This document shows positions 1-6,007 of a stretch of 6,212 nt of DNA, piece by piece. Under the pieces are notes generated by a model. The model was given only the letters and a program-made list of their open reading frames with translations. It was not told the DNA's origin and made no database searches. Position numbers and translations under genes: made by a program. Numbering within the stretch: position 1 is the stretch's first letter; each line of letters opens with the position of its first letter. This DNA is from an uncultured bacterium. Lineage in GTDB: Bacteria; Krumholzibacteriota; Krumholzibacteriia; LZORAL124-64-63. The DNA is taken from positions 1-6,212 of the forward strand of contig CAINDZ010000152.1 of assembly GCA_903847545.1 (NCBI GenBank), written 5' to 3'.

Positions 1-1
1 C

Positions 2-73
2 ACGATCAACAACGGTTGCGTCGTTCCGGCCGAGACCAGCAGCTTCGGCAGCGTGAAGAGCCTGTTCCGCTAG
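2..73 (+). CDS. C-terminal tail of a probable secreted protein (partial)
   Basis: The frame ending at the TAG of 71-73 is open to the left edge and gives a 23-residue tail, TINNGCVVPAETSSFG followed by SVKSLFR. A strong hairpin follows 22 bases after the stop, which supports this as a true gene end. The pattern 'VP-x-E-(T/S)3-(F/W)-G-x-(V/I)-K-x-L-(F/Y)-R-stop' resembles C-termini I recall from extracellular proteins of Eisenbacteria- and Krumholzibacteria-like genomes; I cannot verify that here. Nothing of the functional domain lies in the window, so no role can be given. Another frame is also open across these bases, but its reading runs through the hairpin and has no recognisable features. 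Confidence 0.6.
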   Translation, partial: TINNGCVVPAETSSFGSVKSLFR

Positions 74-95
74 TCCGGACCAAGCGCTCACGGTT

Positions 96-133
96 TGAAC
101 AGGGGCCCGGGCATTCGCCCGGGCCCCTGTTCA
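96..133. terminator. Perfect inverted repeat between convergent genes, probable bidirectional terminator
   Basis: Bases 96-112 and 117-133 are exact reverse complements (17 bp) around the 4-base loop ATTC. The stem is nearly all G/C in its inner 11 pairs. It lies 22 bases after the stop of the plus-strand gene and 64 bases beyond the stop of the minus-strand crotonase, where a shared terminator would sit. No T-run follows on either strand (ATGTGGG on plus, AACCGTG on minus), so it is not a textbook intrinsic terminator. It may instead act as a transcript-end stabilising stem or a U-tract-less terminator. Confidence 0.7.
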
Positions 134-197
134 TGTGGGCATGACCAATCAGACAAGTCGCGGCAGGTGGTCGCCACCGCCCACCGGCCGCGCCGAC

Positions 198-1004
198 CTA
201 GTCCTCGTCCGGCCCCGTCGATGCTTCCAGGCGCGGAGTGCGGCCTTCCTGGAGCGCGCGCAGGCCCTCGGATGTCTCGTCCGAGTCCCAGCACTGCTGC
301 TGCGTTTCCCATTCCATCGCCAGCATCGAGGTCATGTCCAGCGACGGCGCCTGCTGCACCGCCAGCTTCGTCAGGTGGACGGCGGGTTGGGGGATTTGGC
401 TGAGGCGCCCGGTGAGCGCCAGCAGCTCCTGCTCCCACTGGTCCTCGGGAATGACCCTGTCGACCAGGCCCAGCGCGGCGGCCTCGGCGGCGGCCACCGT
501 GCGGTGCGACCACAGGAAGTCCAGCGCGCGGCCCGGGCCCATCAGGCGGGGCAGCGTCAGCGTCAGGCCCCAGCCGGCCACCAGGCCGCCGGCCATGTCC
601 GGCGCCGTGAACGTCGCCGACTCGCCCGCCAGGCGGATGTCAGCCGCGGCATAGAACCCGAGCCCGAGGTTGCGGATCTCGCCGCGCGTCGCTGCGACGA
701 CCGGCTTGGGGCACTCCCCGACCAGGGTGACGATGCGGCGGGCGATCTCGTCGCCGGCGGCCAGGTGCTCGAAGCCGCCGCCGCCGCGCCGGGCCTCGGC
801 CAGCCCGTCGAGGTCGCGGTGCAGGTCGAAGGCGTGGTCGCCGTCGGTCAGCAGGATCACGCGGGCGGCGCGGTCCTCCTGCAGGCGCAGCATCAGGTCG
901 GTGAACTCGTCGCACAGGGCGCCAAGGTCCGGCGCGCCGGGCCCGGTCAGCCGCACCGTGGCGCAGCCGTCGGCGATCTCGACGTCGAAATTGTCGTACT
1001 GCAT
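198..1004 (-). CDS. Crotonase-fold (enoyl-CoA hydratase/isomerase family) protein lacking the usual catalytic glutamates
   Basis: This is a 268-residue protein, a normal length for a single-domain crotonase. The start at 1004 is chosen because GGGAG (1011-1015) lies six bases upstream; the longer reading from 1079 would run through the putative promoter. Family hallmarks are the block CPKPVVAATRGEI (98-110), a small-residue helix ending in AADIR (120-124), TAPDMAGGL (133-141), and ALGLVDRVIP (177-186). In canonical hydratases the first oxyanion loop reads AFxAGADL; here residues 58-65 read AFDLHRDL. The position of rat Glu144 aligns with about Gly116, and that of Glu164 with Asp136. I infer that it probably binds an acyl-CoA-like ligand but is not a standard hydratase; it could be an isomerase-like, hydrolase-like or non-catalytic member. 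It is a single-gene unit, divergent from the SDR gene and convergent with the upstream gene. The substrate is unknown. Confidence 0.9.
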   Translation of the reverse strand: MQYDNFDVEIADGCATVRLTGPGAPDLGALCDEFTDLMLRLQEDRAARVILLTDGDHAFDLHRDLDGLAEARRGGGGFEHLAAGDEIARRIVTLVGECPKPVVAATRGEIRNLGLGFYAAADIRLAGESATFTAPDMAGGLVAGWGLTLTLPRLMGPGRALDFLWSHRTVAAAEAAALGLVDRVIPEDQWEQELLALTGRLSQIPQPAVHLTKLAVQQAPSLDMTSMLAMEWETQQQCWDSDETSEGLRALQEGRTPRLEASTGPDED

Positions 1005-1035
1005 CGTCTTCTCCCGGTTACGGTCGTGTGGGCCC

Positions 1036-1064
1036 ATTATCGCGCCCGGCGCCGGACCCGGCAA
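1036..1064 (-). promoter_or_regulatory. Candidate sigma70-type promoter for the crotonase-family gene
   Basis: Read on the minus strand, TTGCCG (1064-1059) and GATAAT (1041-1036) are separated by exactly 17 bases. They match the -35 consensus at 4 of 6 positions and the -10 consensus at 5 of 6. Transcription would begin about 25 bases before the ATG at 1004, leaving room for the GGGAG ribosome-binding site. The AT-rich -10 stands out in otherwise GC-rich DNA. This is a prediction from motif and position only. Confidence 0.5.
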
Positions 1065-1072
1065 CCGTCGGG

Positions 1073-1101
1073 TGGACACTGCGGGAGCCTTGGCTTATCG
1101 T
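1073..1101 (+). promoter_or_regulatory. Candidate sigma70-type promoter for the SDR epimerase-like gene
   Basis: TGGACA (1073-1078; 5 of 6 to TTGACA) and TATCGT (1096-1101; 4 of 6 to TATAAT) are spaced by 17 bases, with the expected start site about 40 bases upstream of the ATG at 1151. It lies back to back with the candidate minus-strand promoter, only eight bases separating the two -35 boxes. The weak -10 makes this less certain than its partner. Confidence 0.4.
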
Positions 1102-1150
1102 GCGGGCCGACCGCCGCCGGCATGTCGCCGCGGCCAACGGGGGGACGGGC

Positions 1151-2062
1151 ATGAGGATCTTCGTGACGGGTGGGACCGGGCTGGTCGGGCGCCGGGTCGT
1201 CGGCCTGCTCGCCGCGCGCGGCGACGAGGTCACGTGCCTGACCCGGAACCCGTCGGCGGCCGCGACCCGCCTGCCCGCGGGCGTCGTCGCCTGCGAGGGC
1301 GACCCGGCCGTGTCCGGCCCCTGGCAGGACCTCGTCCGGCAGTCCGACGCCGTCATCAACCTGGCCGGCGAGTCGGTGGGCGAGGGCCTGTGGACGCGCG
1401 GCAAGCTCCGGCGCATCCGCCGCTCGCGCCTGGCGGGCACGCGCAACCTGGTGTCCGCCATCGCCGGGGCCGACCATCCGGTCACGCTCGTGAGCGCCTC
1501 GGCGGCGGGCTACTACGGCGACAAGGGCGACCGGGCGCTGGCCGAGAGCGCCCCCCCGGGCGACGGCTTCCTGGCCCGGCTGGCCGTCGAATGGGAGAAC
1601 GCGGCGCGTGAGGCCGAGCGCGACACCGTGCGCGTCGTCCTGCTGCGCATCGGTGCCGTCCTGGACCCGGCCGGGGGCATGCTGCCCAGGCTGGTCGGGC
1701 CCCTGCGCTCCGGGCTCGGCGGCCGCCTCGGCAGCGGGCGACAGTACGTGCCCTGGATCCACGTCGGCGACCTGGCCCGTGCGGTCCTGTTCGTCCTGGA
1801 CCATCCCGACCTCGAGGGTCCCGTCAACGCCGTCGTCCCGGACCCGCCGCGGCAGTCCGAGTTCACCGCTGTGCTCGCCCGACGGCTGGGCAAGCCGGCG
1901 CCCCTGGCCGTGCCGGCATTCGCCCTGCGGTTGCTGCTGGGCCGCAAGGCCGAGATCGTGCTGTCCAGCCAGCGGGCCGTCCCGGCGGCCCTGCGAGCGG
2001 CCGGATTCCGCTTCGAGCACGGCGCCCTGGACGCGGCGCTGGCCGACCTGCTGGGCGCCTGA
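1151..2062 (+). CDS. TIGR01777 / YfcH-type SDR family NAD(P)-dependent epimerase-like protein
   Basis: This 303-residue protein is close to E. coli YfcH (about 300). It begins with the Rossmann nucleotide-binding motif GGTGLVG (7-13), followed by the NLAGE segment (70-74). The family signature SASAAGYYG (115-123) stands where classical epimerases carry the YxxxK site. WEN (148-150), LGSGRQ (193-198) and PWIHVGDL (201-208) are further signatures. The C-terminus (about 268-297, including AGFRF at 284-288) matches the DUF1731 tail typical of this group, also seen in human SDR39U1. The fold predicts NAD(P) binding in the cytoplasm; the physiological substrate is not established for the family. 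The ATG at 1151 is preceded by GGGGGGA five bases upstream, and the Rossmann fold starts at residue 2, so longer starts are unlikely. It appears monocistronic: glnA follows 174 bases later with its own promoter. Confidence 0.93.
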   Translation: MRIFVTGGTGLVGRRVVGLLAARGDEVTCLTRNPSAAATRLPAGVVACEGDPAVSGPWQDLVRQSDAVINLAGESVGEGLWTRGKLRRIRRSRLAGTRNLVSAIAGADHPVTLVSASAAGYYGDKGDRALAESAPPGDGFLARLAVEWENAAREAERDTVRVVLLRIGAVLDPAGGMLPRLVGPLRSGLGGRLGSGRQYVPWIHVGDLARAVLFVLDHPDLEGPVNAVVPDPPRQSEFTAVLARRLGKPAPLAVPAFALRLLLGRKAEIVLSSQRAVPAALRAAGFRFEHGALDAALADLLGA

Positions 2063-2117
2063 TCCCGCGGCCGGGGAGCGGCCACCCGCCGCCGCCCGGG
2101 CCACGGCCGGGGCCGGT

Positions 2118-2146
2118 TTGTTCCAACACGACATGGCGCATATATT
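2118..2146 (+). promoter_or_regulatory. Candidate sigma70-type promoter for glnA
   Basis: TTGTTC (2118-2123) and TATATT (2141-2146) are separated by exactly 17 bases, with 4 of 6 and 5 of 6 matches to consensus. This is the most AT-rich stretch of the 174-base gap between the SDR gene and glnA. Transcription from about 2153 would give an 84-base leader before the glnA ATG. I found no correctly spaced sigma54 site (GG-N10-GC type) and no recognisable riboswitch in the leader. Confidence 0.6.
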
Positions 2147-2236
2147 CGGACGCCAGCGCAGACTTGGGAATGGGCATGGCCCGCCGGGGGCTTGCGCTGG
2201 CCCTGGTCGCGCGCGACATCATCCGAAAGGCCCGCC

Positions 2237-3607
2237 ATGTCAGCGAAGACGTTCGCCGAGGTTCGTCAGGAAGCCGAGACCCGCGGCATCGAGTTCATCG
2301 ACCTGAAGATGCTCGACCTGTCCGGCCGCCTGCACCACCTGTCCTTCCCGCTCTCGCGCTTCACCGAGGACGTCTGCACCGACGGCATCGGCTTCGACGG
2401 CTCGAGCTACGGCTTCCTCAAGGTCGAGGCCTCGGACATGGTGATGCGCCCGGACCTCGACACGGCGTGTGTCGACCCGTTCCGCAAGCGGCCCACGCTG
2501 ACGATGTTCGCGCAGGCGCACCTGACCGACGATGCGCGCACGCCGTTCAGCCAGGACGGGCGCAACCTCGCGCGCCGGGCCGAGCAGGCGCTGCGCGACT
2601 CGGGCATCGCCGACGCCTCGCACTGGGGTCCCGAGTACGAGTTCCACATCTTCGCCGAGGCGGCGCACGCCTCGGGCACGAACGACGCCGCGTTCCGCAT
2701 CCACAGCGGCGAGGCGTTCTACCAGAACGCGTACCACGCCTGCAACCCGCACGACCGCTACGACGACTTCCGCGACGAGGTCTGCGCCTGCATGGCCGAC
2801 TTCGGCATTCCCGTGCGCTACCACCACCACGAGGTTGGGGCGCAGGGGCAGCAGGAGATCGAGGGCTGGTTCGCGGACCTGGCCACGACTTGCGACCACG
2901 CCGTGCTGACGAAGTACATCCTGTTCAACCAGGCCGAGGCGCACGGGCTGAAGGTCACCTTCATGCCGAAGCCCCTGCTGGACAACGCCGGCAGCGGCTG
3001 GCACCTGCACCAGTTCCTGACCAAGGGCGGGCGCAACATCTTTCACGATCCGAACGGGTACGCGCAGTTGTCGCGCGAGGCGCTCAGCTATATCGGCGGC
3101 ATCCTCATGCACAGCGACGCCCTGTGCGCGCTGACCAACCCCAGCACGAACAGCTACAAGCGCCTGGTGCCCGGCTTCGAGGCGCCGACCGTGCGCACGT
3201 TCGGCAAGAGCAACCGCGGCGCCGCCATCCGCATCCCCAGCTACGTGAAGGACGCGCAGCTGCGCCGCATCGAGTACCGGCCGCCCGACCTGACGGCCAA
3301 CCCGTACCTGTGCTGCGCCGCGATTATGCTGGCGGGGCTCGACGGCATCGAGAAGGGCGTCGACCCCGTGTCGCTCGGGTTCGCCCCGGAGTCGTCGCCG
3401 ACGACCGAGAAGAAGGCCGCCGACTTCCTGCCGCGCTCGCTGGCCGACGCCCTCGACGCCCTCGAGCGCGACAACGCCTTCCTGCAGCGCGACGGCGTGT
3501 TCGACGAGGCGCTCATCTCGCGGTGGCTGACGGTCAAGCGCGACGAGATCGCGGCCATCAACAAGCGGCCGCACCCCTACGAGTACACGATGTACTTCGA
3601 TTTCTAG
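2237..3607 (+). CDS. glnA: Type I glutamine synthetase without the adenylylation tyrosine
   Basis: This 456-residue enzyme would make glutamine from glutamate, ammonia and ATP in the cytoplasm, as a dodecamer if it follows the GSI family. The N-terminal beta-grasp domain carries FDGSS (53-57), the loop completing the neighbouring active site. The catalytic domain has GPEYEF (131-136), HHHEVGAQGQQEI (196-208), TFMPKP (241-246), GSGWHLH (252-258), NPSTNSYKRLVPGFEAP (301-317), NRGAAIRIP (326-334) and RIEYRPPD (344-351). All metal- and substrate-binding Glu, His and Arg positions I can align are present. The start at 2237 follows AAAGG by six bases; an in-frame ATG at 2192 adds 15 residues unlike the family. 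In E. coli GS the adenylylated Tyr397 sits in an NLYDLPP loop; here residues 380-400 contain no tyrosine, so GlnE-type control is unlikely. GSGMHVH is altered to GSGWHLH. It has its own promoter and its stop overlaps that of the convergent deacetylase. Confidence 0.95.
   Translation: MSAKTFAEVRQEAETRGIEFIDLKMLDLSGRLHHLSFPLSRFTEDVCTDGIGFDGSSYGFLKVEASDMVMRPDLDTACVDPFRKRPTLTMFAQAHLTDDARTPFSQDGRNLARRAEQALRDSGIADASHWGPEYEFHIFAEAAHASGTNDAAFRIHSGEAFYQNAYHACNPHDRYDDFRDEVCACMADFGIPVRYHHHEVGAQGQQEIEGWFADLATTCDHAVLTKYILFNQAEAHGLKVTFMPKPLLDNAGSGWHLHQFLTKGGRNIFHDPNGYAQLSREALSYIGGILMHSDALCALTNPSTNSYKRLVPGFEAPTVRTFGKSNRGAAIRIPSYVKDAQLRRIEYRPPDLTANPYLCCAAIMLAGLDGIEKGVDPVSLGFAPESSPTTEKKAADFLPRSLADALDALERDNAFLQRDGVFDEALISRWLTVKRDEIAAINKRPHPYEYTMYFDF
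3604..3607. other. Shared CTAG: overlapping stop codons of glnA and the deacetylase
   Basis: The palindrome CTAG holds the TAG of glnA on the plus strand (3605-3607) and the TAG of the deacetylase gene on the minus strand (3606-3604). The two convergent reading frames therefore overlap by four bases with no intergenic DNA. Only a weak 4-bp GGGG/CCCC hairpin is visible just beyond, so no clear intrinsic terminator separates the two transcription units. Confidence 0.95.
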
Positions 3608-4668
3608 GGGGCGAGCCCCGCCACCGCCTCGAAGCGCGCCATCGTCGAGTGCGCGGTCAGGGCGTAGCGGCCCGCGCACAGCGAGCGGTCCGCGGCGCCG
3701 AAGTCGCGCGGCGACAGGTTGACGGTGCCGCGGAAGCCGGCGGAGCGCGCCACGTCGTCCAGGGCCGGCGAGCCGAACCCGTAGGGCCAGGCCAGCCAGC
3801 GCGCGGGTCGGGGGCCCAGTCGCGCGATCGCCTCGCGGCTGGACAGCAGGTCGTCGGCGACGCCGGCCAGGGGCGGCGGGAATGCCGCCAGCGCGGCGGC
3901 GTCGTGGGTGACCGGAGCCTTCAGGCGGCCGGGCTGCAGGAAGACCGGCGTGCGCGTGCCGCCGTCCGGCACCTTGTAGTGCAGGTCGTGCGTGTGCGAC
4001 TCCAGCAGGACCAGGCCCGAGTCGGCCATCTCCTTGAGTTGCGCCGGCGTGCAGACGCGCAGCCCGCTCCACGAGCGGCCGACGTGCGCCGTGGGCACGA
4101 AGAGGTGCGCCTTCATCCCGTACCGTCGCAGCAGGGGGAAGGCGTGCTCGTAGACGCTGCGGTCGGCGTCGTCGATCGTCAGCACGACGGCGTTTGCCGG
4201 CAGCGGCGCGCCCGCTGCCACCAGGTCGGCCACCTCGTCCAGCGTCACGACGCGGCAACCGGCGTCGCGCAGGCGTCGCAGGTGGCGCTCGAACTCGGCG
4301 ACGGGCGTGGTCCAGAACTCGCGCGGGCCCAGGGCCGGCAGGCCGAAGAACACCGACCCGAGCACGCGCAGCGCGTAGCCCGGCGCGATCCGGCCCCGGA
4401 AGTAGTGGTAGCAGAGCACCGGCACGCCGCGCGCCCCGGCGCCGGGCAGCACGGTGTCGGCGGCGGCCAGCGCCGGCGGGTCGAGGTGGTTTCCCGGGGA
4501 CATGGCGGTCGTGTGGGCCTCGGCCGTCGTGGCGCCGGCGACCTCGCGGCCGGGCTTGCGGCAGCCGGGCAGCGTCAGTGCCAGCGACAGTGCGACCGCC
4601 GCGAGCGCGACCAGCGCCACGGCGGCGCCGCGGCGTGGGCGCGCCGCGTCACGCCGGGTCCGGTTCAT
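3604..4668 (-). CDS. pgaB: PgaB/IcaB-like polysaccharide deacetylase lipoprotein (NodB fold)
   Basis: This 354-residue protein has an Arg-rich start, a hydrophobic stretch (about 14-32) and a lipobox-like LPGC with Cys36, so it is probably a periplasm-facing lipoprotein. The NodB domain starts at VLCYHYF (84-90). Motif 1 reads TIDDAD (164-169) instead of TFDDGY but keeps both aspartates (D166 base, D167 metal). Motif 2 is SHTHDLH (224-230), giving metal ligands H225 and H230 with the same spacing as E. coli PgaB. WPYGFGS (294-300) matches PgaB WPYG. The likely reaction is partial de-N-acetylation of poly-beta-1,6-GlcNAc. E. coli PgaB has a second, C-terminal glycoside-hydrolase domain that is absent here. 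A hydrophobic insert (about 97-113) follows the first strand. The start overlaps the upstream stop (TGATG), and I see no Shine-Dalgarno (upstream CTGCGGGCCTTCTTCTG), so translation is probably coupled. It could act on another polysaccharide; the pgaC neighbour favours PNAG. Confidence 0.85.
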   Translation of the reverse strand: MNRTRRDAARPRRGAAVALVALAAVALSLALTLPGCRKPGREVAGATTAEAHTTAMSPGNHLDPPALAAADTVLPGAGARGVPVLCYHYFRGRIAPGYALRVLGSVFFGLPALGPREFWTTPVAEFERHLRRLRDAGCRVVTLDEVADLVAAGAPLPANAVVLTIDDADRSVYEHAFPLLRRYGMKAHLFVPTAHVGRSWSGLRVCTPAQLKEMADSGLVLLESHTHDLHYKVPDGGTRTPVFLQPGRLKAPVTHDAAALAAFPPPLAGVADDLLSSREAIARLGPRPARWLAWPYGFGSPALDDVARSAGFRGTVNLSPRDFGAADRSLCAGRYALTAHSTMARFEAVAGLAP

Positions 4669-6005
4669 CAGAAGAAGGCCCGCAGTTCGACGCCAAGCGT
4701 CGTGCGGCGGTAGCCGCTGGCGCTGCCGAGCGAACTCTGCGAGCGCCCGCCTTCGACCGACAGCAGCCAGTCGCGCGACAGGCGCCAGCCCACGCGCGCA
4801 CTGGCGCCGCCGACGGTCAGGGCGTCGGCGCCGGCTTCCTTCTCGCGTGCCAGCGAGCCCGACAAACGCAGCGTCATGGCGCGCCCGCGCGTGCGCGCCG
4901 AGGCCTCGACGCCCACGCTCCGCATGTCGGCAGGGGCCCAGTACCCGCCGGGGTACGGCACGCGGAAGTCCAGGTAGTTGGCGACGGGCCCGGCCTGCAC
5001 GCGCCAGCGGCCATCGTGCAGCCACGACAGGCGCGCCGTGGCGCGGTCGCTGCGGTTGCCGTCGGTGTAGGCGCCCGCGACGCCCACCACGCCGGCCGAC
5101 CAGTGCCGGGACAGGCGGTGCTCGACGGACAGGCTGCCCTGCCGCCGCGAAAGTTCCCTGCCGAGGGCCAGGAAAGTCTCCACCGCCTGCGTGCCGGCGC
5201 CCAGGTCCACGCGCCAGCGCGCCGCAGGCAGCCAGGTCAACCAGGCGTCCGCGCCCGGCTCGTACCAGTCGAGCCGCGACGCGGTGGCCGGCAGCGGCGC
5301 GTCGGTCGTGTAACGGTCCAGCCAGGCGTAGGCGTGCAGCGCCCCGCGATGGCCCAGGCCGCGGACCAGCCCCGCGCCCAGGCGCAGGGCCTCGGCGTCG
5401 GGTTGCCCGGGCTGGCGCAGCCAGGCGTAGCCGGGGCTCACCTGGAACAGGCTGCCGCCCGACGAGGTCGTGCTGGCGAGGCCCAGCCGCGTGATGCGCA
5501 GGTCGTCGGAATCCCAGGTCCCGGTCGCCGTCAATACCAGCGGCGCCGGGTACTCGTCGAGGGCCGTCAGCATCACGTCGTCGGCCGCGGCCCGGGTCGA
5601 GGGCTCGGCGGCCGCGTGACCCAGGGCGTGCCAGCCGTCGCGCAACCGGTTGTCCCACAGCAGCGTGCGGCCGAGGCCGACGCGGGCCGCGCCGTCGGCC
5701 GGGTCCTCCGCCAGGAGGGCCTGGTAGAGCGCGATCGCCTCGCCCTGCCTTCCGTCCCAGCTGCAGGCCAGGGCCAGGCCGCGCCGGGCCTCGCGATCGG
5801 CGGCGGCGCCGGGCGTCGCCAGGTAGGCGTGGAACAGCTCGATCGCCGTGGCGGCGTTCTCGGCCCACAGCGAGGCGAAGGCCTGCTCGCGCAGGGCCGC
5901 CGGCGCGGCGGTGTCCGCGGCCGCGAACAGCGGCGTCGCGACCGTCAGCAGCAGCGCCAGCGCGAGCGGCGCCGGGCGCAGGGCATGGAGGGTGATGGCG
6001 CGCAT
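4668..6005 (-). CDS. pgaA: PgaA-like outer-membrane exporter: short TPR domain plus beta-barrel
   Basis: This 445-residue protein starts with a signal peptide (hydrophobic 11-28, likely cleavage near FAAAD, 27-31). A helical segment (about 35-135) contains two to three TPR-like repeats, including AIELFHAYLATP (54-65), EARRGLALACSWDGRQGEAIALY (split over 72-94) and ARVGLGRTLLWDNRLRDGW (107-125). From about residue 155 to the end, alternating hydrophobic/polar strands rich in Trp, Tyr and Arg indicate an outer-membrane beta-barrel. It ends ELRAFF, with the terminal Phe expected of a BAM signal. GGYWAPAD (353-360) resembles the G-Y-F/Y-S-P motif of BcsC/PgaA-type barrels. The role inferred is export of PNAG-like polymer, with the TPRs contacting the deacetylase. 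E. coli PgaA is about 807 residues with many more TPRs. GGGAG (6011-6015) lies five bases before the ATG, inside the end of pgaC, and the pgaC stop is only two bases upstream. The family is confident, the pgaA name less so. Confidence 0.8.
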   Translation of the reverse strand: MRAITLHALRPAPLALALLLTVATPLFAAADTAAPAALREQAFASLWAENAATAIELFHAYLATPGAAADREARRGLALACSWDGRQGEAIALYQALLAEDPADGAARVGLGRTLLWDNRLRDGWHALGHAAAEPSTRAAADDVMLTALDEYPAPLVLTATGTWDSDDLRITRLGLASTTSSGGSLFQVSPGYAWLRQPGQPDAEALRLGAGLVRGLGHRGALHAYAWLDRYTTDAPLPATASRLDWYEPGADAWLTWLPAARWRVDLGAGTQAVETFLALGRELSRRQGSLSVEHRLSRHWSAGVVGVAGAYTDGNRSDRATARLSWLHDGRWRVQAGPVANYLDFRVPYPGGYWAPADMRSVGVEASARTRGRAMTLRLSGSLAREKEAGADALTVGGASARVGWRLSRDWLLSVEGGRSQSSLGSASGYRRTTLGVELRAFF

Positions 6006-6007
6006 GG

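Noticed and set aside
2063..2117. GC-rich stretch after the SDR gene as a terminator
   Set aside because: Only short imperfect GGCC/CCGG pairings are visible, expected by chance at this base composition, with no T-run.
2177..2200. Possible sigma54 promoter (TGGCCCG…TTGCG) ahead of glnA
   Set aside because: The distance between the GG and GC elements is too long for the strict -24/-12 spacing, and the sigma70-like pair just upstream is a better match.
2192..2236. Alternative upstream ATG of glnA adding 15 residues
   Set aside because: The extra residues (MRWPWSRATSSERPA) are unlike GS N-termini, and the ATG at 2237 has AAAGG at a proper distance.
3608..3622. Short GGGG/CCCC hairpin just after the glnA stop as a terminator
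   Set aside because: Only about four base pairs with no T-run, and it lies inside the deacetylase coding sequence; too weak to call.
2164..4713. Very long open frame (about 849 codons) overlapping glnA in another frame and continuing antisense through the deacetylase
   Set aside because: The predicted protein is low-complexity Arg/Ala/Gly/Pro with no domain signature, typical of shadow frames in GC-rich DNA. glnA and the deacetylase explain the same bases with full family motifs.
4669..5868. Upstream extension of the deacetylase frame, which stays open to 5868 (754 codons)
   Set aside because: The extension is Arg/Gly/Pro-rich shadow sequence of the porin gene. The ATG at 4668 starts a clear lipoprotein signal and overlaps the porin stop.
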